A stretch of 64,000 bases of DNA from Sporosarcina sp. D27 (GCF_000586555.1 NZ_AZUC01000048.1:22546-86545); one strand, 5' to 3'. Shown: positions 18,053 through 26,611, numbered from the stretch's first letter. A program made the numbers and translations. The notes: generated by a model from the sequence alone, not told the origin.

Positions 18053-18619
18053 TTACCTCTCCATTTCCAGCATCTTTTTTAATTGTGTGGACACAGAGAA
18101 AAGGAAATCCGATCCTAATACTCGCCGATATTGAAGTGCTCCTTTTACACTTGCAATCATTAGTGCAGCCATTGCAGGGGTATCTTGAAATCCTGGACCT
18201 TTCCTTTCATCATTTATATCTTCAAGTAGATTTTGGATGTATCTAATTTCCATTTCACTCAATCCATGAACAGCTTTTTGCATAGACTCCGGAATGTAAT
18301 TGTAATCCGCTTGCAAGGAAGATAATGGACATATTTCGTTGTCTCCTATTTTTTCAGTTCTTCTGAAAATGAATGCCCATAACTTCTCTTCAGGATTGGC
18401 ATTCAACCGACCTACTTCGTTATACGTTGTCTCTAGACCGTCTTTTATTTTTTTGCAAACCGCTAAACCCAAGTCCTCTTTTTTCATAAAATGATAGTGA
18501 ATGCTCGCTTTTGTTACATTCAACTCTTTGGCTAAATCATCATAACTAAATGATAAGTAACCTCTTTCACGAATATTTCTCAGTGCCAACTCGATGATTT
18601 GTGATTTTCTATTTTCCAT
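18053..18619 (-). CDS. TetR/AcrR-family repressor
   Basis: 188 residues with an N-terminal helix-turn-helix ('YDDLAKELNVTKASIHYHF', about 26-45) and an all-helical ligand domain. It leads fabF in an operon and has a palindromic operator 13 bases ahead of its start, so autoregulation plus control of fabF is likely. The ligand could be an acyl thioester or fatty acid; that is inference from context only. Confidence 0.85.
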   Translation of the reverse strand: MENRKSQIIELALRNIRERGYLSFSYDDLAKELNVTKASIHYHFMKKEDLGLAVCKKIKDGLETTYNEVGRLNANPEEKLWAFIFRRTEKIGDNEICPLSSLQADYNYIPESMQKAVHGLSEMEIRYIQNLLEDINDERKGPGFQDTPAMAALMIASVKGALQYRRVLGSDFLFSVSTQLKKMLEMER

Positions 18620-18631
18620 ACGTAAAGACTA

Positions 18632-18649
18632 ACTTACTAGTAGGTAAGT
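18632..18649. promoter_or_regulatory. Palindromic operator candidate for the TetR repressor
   Basis: ACTTAC and GTAAGT arms around TAGTAG, located just upstream of the tetR start. The size and position match TetR-family operators. Confidence 0.6.
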
Positions 18650-18678
18650 GTCAATCAATCCACTGCTTCAAGATAACA

Positions 18679-18718
18679 AAACCCATCCGCGCATCAACTT
18701 CACACAGACGGGCTGTTT
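18679..18718 (-). terminator. Terminator after the I9-domain gene
   Basis: On the minus strand AGCCCGTCTGTG pairs with CGCGGATGGGTT over 12 positions using G-U wobbles, followed by TTTTG. Confidence 0.6.
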
Positions 18719-18736
18719 CTTTTTTTGAATGGTCAA

Positions 18737-19087
18737 TTACATTATTGGGTTTTCTGGAATGCTTATTTCACGATTTAGATAGATGGCTTTGATCACTTGG
18801 GAGTACAACAATTGCTGGATAGCAATTCCTTGAATTTCTAAAGCGACACCGTTTATACCTTTTTTATAATAGTGAGTGATCCTATATGGATAATGCTTTT
18901 CCCCCAAGAATATCTCGAGTTCCTTTTGGAAGTGTCTATGGCTTTGTTCGACCTGTTCTATCGCTTCTTCCAATGACAATAAGGAATTTGTTAAGATGGC
19001 GACATGGGCAGGACTCGTTTTAAACTCAATAATGACCTGAACAAATTCCTCCGTATGTAAATCTACATCGGGATCAATATAAATCAC
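18737..19087 (-). CDS. Free-standing subtilisin propeptide-like (inhibitor I9) protein, cytoplasmic
   Basis: 116 residues starting at GTG. AAGGAGG lies 6 bases before it, while the longer frame from 19138 has no ribosome binding site. The chain 'VQVIIEFKTSPAHVAIL', a 'VEQSHRHFQKEL' helix and 'YYKKGINGVALEI' follow the same order as 'VELIIEFKQDPAKVAVA', 'VEASHNEFKKAI' and 'EYRDAFNGVAVTM' in the propeptide of the Vpr-like protease encoded 2.3 kb away. There is no signal peptide and no protease domain. I9 domains fold and inhibit their protease; a stand-alone copy could be an intracellular inhibitor, or the leftover of a truncated protease gene. A terminator follows its stop. Confidence 0.75.
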   Translation of the reverse strand: MIYIDPDVDLHTEEFVQVIIEFKTSPAHVAILTNSLLSLEEAIEQVEQSHRHFQKELEIFLGEKHYPYRITHYYKKGINGVALEIQGIAIQQLLYSQVIKAIYLNREISIPENPIM

Positions 19088-19332
19088 CGTGTTCCTCCTT
19101 CCTGTATGATCTTTATCTAATTTATCTTCCAATTTCACTAAGCATCTCTTCTACCAGTCGTCTTGCGGAGTAAGGTACAAATAATATATCCCACAGTCGT
19201 TGTCTGCCCCTCCAAGGAACTAGCTTGTCGAGTTGCAAGAAAATCTTTAGTCAACATATATAGCTTTAATGATTCTTTAAAGGAGTCAGGATAACTATCT
19301 TCTAAGGATATAATAAAACTACTATTGAACGA

Positions 19333-19737
19333 TCACTTACGTTTCCAGAGGACGAGCATCATAATCGTAATAAATACAAAAGCGATCAGCGACAAAAAAG
19401 GAATCGTTACAAAACCGAACCAATTTATATATTGCCCTGAACAAGGCACTCCACCTGTACACACACTAAACTCTTGCAGCGAAGGAATCTTTTGGTAAGC
19501 ATAATGATAACCGGACATTAGCACACCTATTAACGACATTGGAAGTACATACTTAACTATATTCTGATCATTCCTGTAGAATGCGATGCCTAGGAAAAGA
19601 ACGAGAGGGTACATCAGAATACGCTGATACCAGCAGAGCGTACAAGGAATGAACCCCATCTGTTCACTAAAAAACAGACTTCCGATCATCGCTGTGATCG
19701 ATGCTAGCCAAGCAAAGAGCAGCGGTTTACTTACCAT
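19333..19737 (-). CDS. bdbC: Disulfide bond formation membrane protein BdbC (DsbB-like)
   Basis: 134 residues, four membrane helices, with redox cysteines in 'PCTLCWYQR' and in the second loop 'CTGGVPCSGQYINWFG'. It reoxidises its thiol-oxidase partner using quinone. The start at 19737 is chosen because BdbC proteins begin near this Met and GAGG lies upstream; the longer frame (19773) would overlap bdbD by 47 bases. It overlaps the end of bdbD by 11 bases. Confidence 0.9.
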   Translation of the reverse strand: MVSKPLLFAWLASITAMIGSLFFSEQMGFIPCTLCWYQRILMYPLVLFLGIAFYRNDQNIVKYVLPMSLIGVLMSGYHYAYQKIPSLQEFSVCTGGVPCSGQYINWFGFVTIPFLSLIAFVFITIMMLVLWKRK

Positions 19738-20386
19738 GGGCAGCTGCCTCTTCCACCATTTTAGTAAAGTCATTCATAGTACGTCCCTTGAATTCTTTTC
19801 CACCGATAAAGATCGTTGGTGTTGAAGACACTTCCAGGCTATTTGCCATTTTCATATCCTTCTTCAACGCTGCTTCACCTTCATGCTTCTGATACGATGA
19901 AAGTACTTTTTCCACCTCTTCGGAACTTGCTACATCAGCCAGAAGTTCTTCCAGAAATTCTTCTGTGAAATAATTTGTTTGTTCAGCATCTGGTTGTTGA
20001 TTTTGGAACAATAATTCATGGAACTTCCAAAATTTCTCGTCTCCAAGCTCTTGATAAACCGTCTCTGCAAATTGAGCAGCTGTCGTTGAATCAGCAGCTA
20101 TAAATGAATAATTCATAAAGTACAGTTTCGCTTTCCCAGTTTCAACTAATTCCTTATAAATAATTGGTAAAAGATTATCATTAAAATCTTTGCAACTTGG
20201 ACATTTATAATCACCGAATTCAACAATTTCAACTGGTGCAGACTCTTCACCTAAATATGGTTGACCCTCATAGTCCAAAACAACCGACTTTTCGCTAACA
20301 TCCGTTAACACAATAACCCCTATGATACATACAGCTACTAACCCGACAATCCAAAAAATCTTCTTTGACAACACAAACACTTCCAT
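19727..20386 (-). CDS. bdbD: Thiol-disulfide oxidoreductase BdbD (DsbA-like), membrane-anchored
   Basis: 219 residues: N-terminal membrane anchor (about 8-28), then a thioredoxin-fold domain with the CPSC active site in 'EFGDYKCPSCKDFN' and the cis-Pro loop in 'SSTPTIFIGG'. It oxidises cysteines in exported proteins and works with BdbC. The ATG at 20386 lacks a ribosome binding site; a TTG 15 bases downstream follows GGAAG at good spacing and may be the true start. A BlaI-like palindrome lies just upstream. Confidence 0.9.
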   Translation of the reverse strand: MEVFVLSKKIFWIVGLVAVCIIGVIVLTDVSEKSVVLDYEGQPYLGEESAPVEIVEFGDYKCPSCKDFNDNLLPIIYKELVETGKAKLYFMNYSFIAADSTTAAQFAETVYQELGDEKFWKFHELLFQNQQPDAEQTNYFTEEFLEELLADVASSEEVEKVLSSYQKHEGEAALKKDMKMANSLEVSSTPTIFIGGKEFKGRTMNDFTKMVEEAAAHGK

Positions 20387-20391
20387 TTCAA

Positions 20392-20406
20392 ACTACATTT
20401 TGTAGT
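20392..20406. promoter_or_regulatory. BlaI/MecI-like operator ahead of bdbD
   Basis: ACTACA-TTT-TGTAGT, a perfect palindrome with TACA/TGTA half-sites like those bound by BlaI/MecI/CopY repressors. It lies 6 bases before the bdbD ATG, and a BlaI-family gene is 0.9 kb upstream on the same strand. Confidence 0.65.
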
Positions 20407-20422
20407 GTATTTAAGTAAGAAT

Positions 20423-21271
20423 TTACAAAAGCACAAAAACAAAGAGCATGCAGATCAGACTAAAAACTAACAATGAAAGACATGCGACTTTCACCGGAAG
20501 CTTCAACTGAAATTCCTTAAACGGGTTCAAAAGATATTCGATCCGATAATTAACCGACGTATCCGCGAATGACGCATGAACAAAAGGAATTTTTTCTTGC
20601 TTGCCCACTTTCAGCATTTTCAAAAGTGCACTGCCCAAATTCACAGATGTTGCTTGTTTTTCAATCGCGAATTCATCCGCCAATAATTCTTTAAAGATTC
20701 TATATTTCTGATTAAACCACTTAAGAATCGGGATATACCATAACGTCGATGAGCAAAGTGAAATCAGAAAGTTTTTTAACGGATCGCGACTTTCTTTATG
20801 ATACATCTCATGATACATAACTGCTGTTAACTCATCATCAGTTAAAAGTTTCATCAACCCTGTTGAAAGGACGATTCTAGGTCGAATAAGTCCCATCGTA
20901 ATTGCAATCGCTGCGGGATGGGAGATCACCATAAATTCATTTTTTTCACTAGCATATTTCTGATTCATCTAGAATGTGAGCGCATTTTCTTTATAGAGCT
21001 CGAATCGTTTTTTCATTCGCTTTGCATAGAACCAATGCATGACCATTTTCCATATCAAAAACAATAACGTATAAATAACAAACACATCAAGAACATACTC
21101 AAGAAAAGATAGACCGACTACTTTAAGCCAACTGTGACAAACTGCTACAAGGTTAAACCGGACGTTCCACCCTACTAGCATCGAAAGGATGTAGATACTC
21201 ATTTGAAGAAAAATCGTTCCTGAAATAACTAGGGATCCGATAAACAAAAGAGTTGATTGACGTTTGGACAT
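20423..21271 (-). pseudogene. BlaR1/MecR1-like M56 metallopeptidase interrupted by one in-frame TAG
   Basis: Two frames, 21271-20969 (100 residues) and 20968-20423 (181 residues), are in the same phase and separated only by the TAG at 20971-20969, with an ATG immediately after. Joined they give a 282-codon M56 peptidase: three N-terminal helices, 'PRIVLSTGLMKLL', zinc motif HEMYH, the third ligand region 'ELLADEFAIE' and a C-terminal helix. There is no penicillin-sensor domain, as in short BlaR1-type antirepressors. The stop falls between the membrane part and the catalytic part. Nonsense mutation, sequencing error, stop-start reinitiation or readthrough are all possible; the downstream half carries the whole active site. 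Confidence 0.75.
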
Positions 21272-21274
21272 ACA

Positions 21275-21688
21275 TTAAACGTCCTTTTTCAATTCTTTTA
21301 TTTTTTGTTCAAGTTGGGCTACCAAATCATCATCCACGTCTTCCAGTGCATCGAGCATATGGCTGACGACAACTGTTCCAAATTCCTCCATTAGTTCATT
21401 GGTCATCTCTTTTGACTGCGTATTTAAAAATTCGTTTCTTGAAGTAACCGGTTTATATAATGAAGATCTTCCCTCAGACCTTTTTTGAAGGACCCCTTTC
21501 TCTGTTAACCGGTTCATCACTGTCATGACTGTGTTGAAGTTTGTCGGTTTTTCTTTATCAAGGACTTGCTGAACTTCTTTGATGGTCCTTTCACCGTCAT
21601 TCCATAAGACGTCCAGAATCTTCGCTTCAAGTGGTCCAAAAAAGCGGTTCAATCCACTTTCATTGATTTTAAACTTTCGTATCCTCAC
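21275..21688 (-). CDS. BlaI/MecI/CopY-family repressor
   Basis: 137 residues with the family's winged helix: 'GPLEAKILDVLWNDGERTIK' followed by 'FNTVMTVMNRLTEKGVLQKR' and a C-terminal dimerisation helix. These repressors are cleaved or released when an M56 peptidase is activated. The start is GTG with GAGGTG upstream. It leads a minus-strand cluster: repressor, M56 peptidase (3-base gap), bdbD, bdbC. No beta-lactamase is present, so the regulated output here appears to be the disulfide-forming pair. Confidence 0.88.
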   Translation of the reverse strand: MRIRKFKINESGLNRFFGPLEAKILDVLWNDGERTIKEVQQVLDKEKPTNFNTVMTVMNRLTEKGVLQKRSEGRSSLYKPVTSRNEFLNTQSKEMTNELMEEFGTVVVSHMLDALEDVDDDLVAQLEQKIKELKKDV

Positions 21689-21702
21689 CTACTATTCACC
21701 TC

Positions 21703-21721
21703 ACATTACTCATTGTAGTGT
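21703..21721. promoter_or_regulatory. Second BlaI-like operator, ahead of the repressor gene
   Basis: ACATTAC-TCATT-GTAGTGT, arms matching 6 of 7, located 15-33 bases upstream of the repressor start. It resembles the site before bdbD and would allow autoregulation. Confidence 0.5.
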
Positions 21722-22160
21722 GAGCCGATTATCGCGTCAAGAATTCTTGGTGAAAACTACTTTATTCACTTAGTGGAAATGTAAACTGGTGCAACTATTT
21801 ATAGCACCTGATGGTAATTGTCCAGGTTCATAAAACATCTTGGATGAATGAATAGATTAAAGGAAGAGGCATTTCTTCTATGGGGCTCTTTTCCGAGATC
21901 AATCAAAGGAAATAGTTTAATCAAAACGCTTTATTCAAAAATGATTTTTACAGTTAATCCAGAATATGAGTTGTGCGTGCGATACCAGTGGATAAAAAAC
22001 ACTTCTTAATATTTCTGAAAAGTGTTTTATCTTGATATTTCACTTCTAAGGGATGTCTAAGGACAAATGATTATAAAGATAAAAGAAAACAAATAATAAC
22101 TGTATAAAAGTAGTGATGATCGCACGTAAATATTATTTTTTTAGTAAATAATGTTTTTTC
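21722..22160. other. Intergenic, no gene recognised
   Basis: About 440 bp of AT-rich sequence between divergent operons. I see no supported reading frame, repeat or structured RNA. Confidence 0.5.
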
Positions 22161-22189
22161 TTGATATACTACGCGTTGCATAGTATATT
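22161..22189 (+). promoter_or_regulatory. Promoter overlapped by a perfect inverted repeat (PadR operator candidate)
   Basis: -35 TTGATA (22161-22166) and -10 TATATT (22184-22189) are 17 bases apart. The inverted repeat ATATACTA (22164-22171) / TAGTATAT (22181-22188) covers the whole promoter, so bound repressor would block polymerase. It lies about 100 bases before the PadR gene. Confidence 0.65.
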
Positions 22190-22289
22190 GTGTTAACAAG
22201 TAATCTTGTAGTTGTTACAACCAAAACTTTTTTCAATGTGTGAGAATTAAAAGGGCTTCTAAAAAATTTGCAGTTTCAGGAGGGGTGCT

Positions 22290-22607
22290 ATGGACACACA
22301 ATTAAAACGAGGTTTGCTTGAAGTATGTGTATTGACCATTCTTTCAAAAGAAGATTCGTATGGATACAAAATTGTTCGAGACCTATCAGAACATGTTGAG
22401 ATTACTGAATCAACACTGTATCCAATCTTAAAGCGTTTGGAGAAACAGAGTTGTGTGTCCGCTTACACGGTTGAACATAAAAATCGGTTACGGAAATACT
22501 TCAAAATAGAACAGGTGGGTCAAGAAAAGATTCAAGAATTTTTAAATGACTGGGAATCTGTTTTAGCAATATATAAATTTGTTAAAGGGGGTGGGAAAGA
22601 TGAATAA
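22290..22607 (+). CDS. PadR-family transcriptional regulator
   Basis: 105 residues with the PadR winged helix: 'LLEVCVLTILSKEDSYGYKI', then 'ITESTLYPILKRLEKQSCV' recognition region and a C-terminal helix. AGGAGGGG precedes the ATG. It heads a three-gene operon with DUF1700 and DUF4097 proteins, a recurring Firmicutes module for envelope stress; autoregulation through the promoter palindrome is likely. Confidence 0.88.
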   Translation: MDTQLKRGLLEVCVLTILSKEDSYGYKIVRDLSEHVEITESTLYPILKRLEKQSCVSAYTVEHKNRLRKYFKIEQVGQEKIQEFLNDWESVLAIYKFVKGGGKDE

Positions 22608-23172
22608 GTCGAAGTTCATGTCAGAACTTGCCATTAGACTTAATACCTTGCCACAACACGAAATCAACAAATCCCTCGCATATTATTCAGAAATAATTGC
22701 AGACCGAATGGAAGACGGCATGTGTGAGGAAGTCGCTGTATCTGGTCTTGGAGATATTGATGAAATCGCTCAGGAAATAGTGCTCGATGCTACACCTATC
22801 TCGAAATTCATCCTACCTAACAGGCCGTTGTCCAGTTCAGATATTTTTTTCTTAATTTTGTGTTCCCCCCTAATCATTTTATTAATTGGAATTATTTTTC
22901 TGATTTATCTTTCCGTATGGTTAGTTATTAGTGCACTGTATTTAGTTGATTTGTCTTTTGTGCTAGTTGGTTTAGGAGGAATAGTTGCTTCTATAGTAGA
23001 TTTCAGTAATAACATACCGATAAATATACTTATGTTTTTTGCCAGTATGTTTTCTATTGGCATAGGTATTGTTATATACGCTCCTATTAAAATGATTACC
23101 AAAAAATTATGGGGATTAACTACATCGGTTATAAGGTATATTAAAATAAAATTAATGAGAAAGAAGGACTGA
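22600..23172 (+). CDS. DUF1700 (HAAS-type) membrane protein
   Basis: 190 residues. The N-terminal helical domain ('KSKFMSELAIRL', 'LPQHEINKSLAYYSEIIADRM') is the HAAS/DUF1700 signature, followed by three or four hydrophobic helices (about 75-175). The start at 22600 follows GGGGGTGGG and overlaps the PadR stop; the upstream in-frame TTG/ATG-like start at 22579 is less well placed. The family is found with PadR regulators and DUF4097 proteins; its molecular role is not established. Confidence 0.82.
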   Translation: MNKSKFMSELAIRLNTLPQHEINKSLAYYSEIIADRMEDGMCEEVAVSGLGDIDEIAQEIVLDATPISKFILPNRPLSSSDIFFLILCSPLIILLIGIIFLIYLSVWLVISALYLVDLSFVLVGLGGIVASIVDFSNNIPINILMFFASMFSIGIGIVIYAPIKMITKKLWGLTTSVIRYIKIKLMRKKD

Positions 23173-23175
23173 AAC

Positions 23176-23970
23176 ATGAATATCACAATAAAAAAATTTT
23201 TAGGAAGCATCTTCGCATTTACTTTAATCGTAATTCTTGCAGCGTGTTCATCTGATCCCGAAGTGTCTTATGAGAAAAAAAATTACTCTGTAGAAGCTTC
23301 AACTGTGAAGCAAATCTCATTGTCCACTAAAGGGAGAAGTGTCGAGTTAGAAGCGTCCAAGGATGATGAAATTCATATCACTTATTTTGAAAGTGATAAA
23401 GAATCTTATAATGTCGATCTTCAAGATAACGGTGATTTAATGATGCAGTTAGTAACAGATAAAGACTGGAAAGATTATATTGGGTTAAAAACAGACAAAG
23501 AACATCACCTTGTAAAAATTGCTGTTCCTAATGGCATTTCTAGCGGAGTTAAAATCGAAACATCTAATGAGGATATCATTTTGTCTAACCTGAAAATAGA
23601 TGGACAAGTCGAAGCCACAACAAATGAAGGGAAAATAAAAGCTTCAAATATAACAACTAACAAAAATATAAAAATGAAAACCAAAAATGATGATATTATT
23701 CTGGACGAAGTGAGTGCAGAAGGTAGCATTGAAGCCACATCTAACAAAGGCGACACTAAGGTTTCGAATGTTTCAGTGGGCGATGCATTGAAGCTAAGGA
23801 CAAAAGATGGAGATATTACTGGAACTGTGAAGGGTTCATATGATTTGTTTAAAATTATTAGTGAGGTCTCTAAAGGGGAAAATAATCTACCTGAAACCAA
23901 AAAAGGTGGGAATAAAACATTAGATGTAGGTGCAAATAATGGAGACATCAATATCGAATTTGTTGAATAA
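23176..23970 (+). CDS. DUF4097-type beta-helix lipoprotein
   Basis: 264 residues: lipobox LAAC (Cys24), then a repetitive right-handed beta pattern with many V-x-A-x-x-x-x-G and I-x-x-S-N units ('GQVEATTNEGKIKASN', 'GSIEATSNKGDTKVSN'), the DUF4097/LiaG-like fold. It is exported and anchored by lipid. Three bases separate it from the DUF1700 gene. Its role in envelope stress is inferred from family context. Confidence 0.8.
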   Translation: MNITIKKFLGSIFAFTLIVILAACSSDPEVSYEKKNYSVEASTVKQISLSTKGRSVELEASKDDEIHITYFESDKESYNVDLQDNGDLMMQLVTDKDWKDYIGLKTDKEHHLVKIAVPNGISSGVKIETSNEDIILSNLKIDGQVEATTNEGKIKASNITTNKNIKMKTKNDDIILDEVSAEGSIEATSNKGDTKVSNVSVGDALKLRTKDGDITGTVKGSYDLFKIISEVSKGENNLPETKKGGNKTLDVGANNGDINIEFVE

Positions 23971-24413
23971 CCAAGTTTCTCAAAACATCAATTAAACTTG
24001 TGCATACCTGAGGAAGAACGTTCCTGACTAAAATGAAATATGCTTATACAATTTCGGTATAAACCAGGTAGTTTCGATTTTTTATTTATTAAGTTAAATT
24101 GAGGAGTTAAAAAGGGAGCAACACTCTGAAAAGCTTCCCCTACATGGAGTACCATACAGATTGGGAAAGAACGCGTTTTATCATCTCTGTTAATAGGCGC
24201 GAGAACTTTCTATAACCGTCCTGCTGTCGAACTTCCGAAAGTACGGTTCTAAATATGCATTATACAAAAATAATTACTACCCCATGTAGGGTTGGCGGGA
24301 AGAGAAAGATTCCTTAATATGAAAATCACTCTTGTCAAACAAGCACATGAAATGTTAACAAACTGAGATGAAGCAACAAATTCAAAAAGTGTTGATGAAT
24401 GGAGTGAATGTTA
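23971..24413. other. Intergenic, nothing recognised
   Basis: About 440 bp without a supported gene. A 10-bp inverted repeat (CCCTACATGG at 24138, CCATGTAGGG at 24282) spans 154 bases; no element or RNA could be named from it. Confidence 0.4.
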
Positions 24414-24821
24414 ATGACACAGTCAATATTACATACGGCTTTGGTAGTTAAAGACTATGATGAGGCGATAGCTTTTTATACAAAAAAGCTCAAATTCAAC
24501 CTAGTGGAGGATACGTATCAGCCGAAGCAAAATAAGCGCTGGGTAATAGTATCTCCCTCAGGATTTGGTTCCGCGATACTATTAGCAAAAGCTTCAAATC
24601 CTGAGCAAGAGCAATTCATTGGATATCAATCTGGTGGGCGCGTTTTTTTATTTTTAAGGACAGATGATTTTTGGAGAGATTACAATGAAATGGTCTCAGT
24701 AGGTATAGAGTTCGTCAGGGAACCCAGTGAAGAATCGTATGGAACTGTAGCGGTTTTCAAAGATTTATACGGAAACTTATGGGATTTACTAGAGCTCAAT
24801 GAAACTCATCCCATGTATTGA
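24414..24821 (+). CDS. VOC-family (glyoxalase/bleomycin resistance-fold) protein
   Basis: 135 residues with two beta-alpha-beta-beta-beta modules: 'SILHTALVVKDYDEAIAFYT' and 'VSVGIEFVREPSEESYGTVA' followed by 'FKDLYGNLWDLLEL', where metal-ligand His/Glu positions are placed in VOC proteins. The fold hosts glyoxalases, dioxygenases and drug-binding proteins, so no reaction can be assigned. GGAG is 9 bases before the ATG at 24414; the ATG at 24408 is too close. Confidence 0.8.
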   Translation: MTQSILHTALVVKDYDEAIAFYTKKLKFNLVEDTYQPKQNKRWVIVSPSGFGSAILLAKASNPEQEQFIGYQSGGRVFLFLRTDDFWRDYNEMVSVGIEFVREPSEESYGTVAVFKDLYGNLWDLLELNETHPMY

Positions 24822-24925
24822 CGAGTCATAATGTAAGTGAACATTTTTATTAAGCTTCTTTTATGAGAGGTACAAAGAAAGCTGTGAGCTTTTCTCGGAT
24901 ATCTGCGCGGAATAGGTATTCAAGT

Positions 24926-26611
24926 TTAATTCGCTTTTATCCCATCCCTGATTCCCGTCCATTCACGTACTTCAGTAAAATTCTTAGCCATTTGATTCGC
25001 CTTGCTCGTAATACTCTCTGGATAATCAAGAACTTCCAATAGTTTTATAGCATTCCTTGTAATTGACGGTCCGTCATGAACTTTATAATCAAATAATACC
25101 TTATCATTTTCAATCCGTTCTCTAAAATGATAATTGCTATACAGATTCTCTGCAATTTCTGTAAGTTCAATATCATGCGAAGCAATCAATGTCATGCCAT
25201 GGCTTCCAGATAACCATTCCATAATTGCAGCGGAGGCTGAAATTCTTTCAATTGTATTCGTTCCTTTTAATATTTCATCTACAAATGAAATGAACGGTTT
25301 CTTTTCTTCACTAAGCTTAATAATTCTTTTAAGGGATTTAATTTCTGCAATGAAATAGCTGTCTCCATCCAATACACTATCTTGTATCGCCATAGATGTG
25401 ACGATGTAACTTGGTTTCATCGTCCAGCTTTTAGCTAATACCGTATTAATAGTTTGGGCCAGAATCGCATTAATGGCTATCGCTTTAATATAAGTCGATT
25501 TTCCAGAAGCGTTTGAACCTGTAATAAGCACGTTTTTTCCAAGCGTTGAAGTATTCGTAACTGGCTTCCTCAGAAGTGGATGTGCCAAGTCTTCAAATCG
25601 GATTTCTTCTTCGTCCACAAAGTTAGGTGTAGTATAACTAACAAGTGTTTTCCGATAATACGCTACCGCGACTGCCGCATCAAGTTCACCAATCAACTCC
25701 CACAAGTGCTTGTATGCTTTTTTATGAATGATAATTGTTTTAACAATTTGGTTGTACGCTATAAAATCTAGTAAAAAAATTATTCTAAAATACTCTAACA
25801 GCACATCAAAATCCCCGCTCTTATTGCTACCAATGGATAATACTTTACCCCAAAAAGCCGTTTTCCCAAGAGCTTTTCCTTCTCCTTTCAAAATATTAGC
25901 AACTATATTAAACCTGGGGTGACGAATAGCAGATAAACTTTTCCCAGTGTTCACAATGGCAGCTACATATGTAATTGAGTGTAATTCAATTTCCAACATT
26001 TTTTTATTTCTATAGTAAATCACTAAGTTCGTTATAAAAGAAATCGTTATAATAGCCACTCCATACTTCAAACTGAAAAGCATAAAGACGATCGATAGTA
26101 TAGGTATAACGGCAAGTATGATATATAGATAGGCGTGTTTAATTTTATGAGCATTCATCTCATAGAAATACGAAGACGTGTTTGTATAGTTTCGTTTTCC
26201 AAGACCAGATAAAACCAGAAGTACTTTTTCTCTCAACTTTTGATCTCTCTCTAACAAAGCATAAAGTTCTTCTTTATCATGGACATCTTTACATCTTGGA
26301 TCTATATCTCTCAGTTGATTGAATAAATACTCCGATCCTACACTAGTTTGTGTGTAATTAAGCTTTTCAAATACATCTTGCATGGATAAATCATTCCAAG
26401 TTAACGAATCTACACCTGCATAATTATCGGCGTGCTCTTTCTTATTCTTCCAATATGAGGATACGGACTCGAAGTCTTCACTGGCAGAAAAGTATGTCCC
26501 ATTTTCCCATTCTTGCTTCAGACGTTTTAATTTCTTTTGGTTTTTGGGTAGTAGACTATATATTATGAAAACCAATGCAGCTAGTGCAAGTATTAGTACT
26601 GGATTCACCAT
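24926..26611 (-). CDS. Membrane-anchored MutS-family ATPase
   Basis: 561 residues: an N-terminal membrane helix (3-21), a soluble helical region, two or three further helices (about 158-202), lever/clamp-like helices, and a MutS domain V. Domain V has Walker A 'TGSNASGKST' (about 364-373), Walker B 'ISFVDEILKGTNTIER' (Asp445-Glu446) and 'IASHD'. The mismatch-binding domain I of MutS is absent. Such MutS-like proteins occur across Firmicutes without a known role; membrane anchoring argues against ordinary mismatch repair. It is monocistronic. Confidence 0.82.
   Translation of the reverse strand: MVNPVLILALAALVFIIYSLLPKNQKKLKRLKQEWENGTYFSASEDFESVSSYWKNKKEHADNYAGVDSLTWNDLSMQDVFEKLNYTQTSVGSEYLFNQLRDIDPRCKDVHDKEELYALLERDQKLREKVLLVLSGLGKRNYTNTSSYFYEMNAHKIKHAYLYIILAVIPILSIVFMLFSLKYGVAIITISFITNLVIYYRNKKMLEIELHSITYVAAIVNTGKSLSAIRHPRFNIVANILKGEGKALGKTAFWGKVLSIGSNKSGDFDVLLEYFRIIFLLDFIAYNQIVKTIIIHKKAYKHLWELIGELDAAVAVAYYRKTLVSYTTPNFVDEEEIRFEDLAHPLLRKPVTNTSTLGKNVLITGSNASGKSTYIKAIAINAILAQTINTVLAKSWTMKPSYIVTSMAIQDSVLDGDSYFIAEIKSLKRIIKLSEEKKPFISFVDEILKGTNTIERISASAAIMEWLSGSHGMTLIASHDIELTEIAENLYSNYHFRERIENDKVLFDYKVHDGPSITRNAIKLLEVLDYPESITSKANQMAKNFTEVREWTGIRDGIKAN

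Noticed and set aside
20423..20968. Two independent genes for the M56 halves
   Set aside because: Both are in the same frame with only one stop codon between them, and together match a single M56 peptidase, so they are treated as one interrupted gene.
23505..23951. 148-codon minus-strand frame
   Set aside because: Shadow of the repetitive DUF4097 gene; no RBS and no protein-like features.
24138..24291. 10-bp inverted repeat (CCCTACATGG / CCATGTAGGG) as ends of a small mobile element
   Set aside because: Arms are short, expected nearly by chance in 450 bp, and no direct repeats or internal gene support an element.
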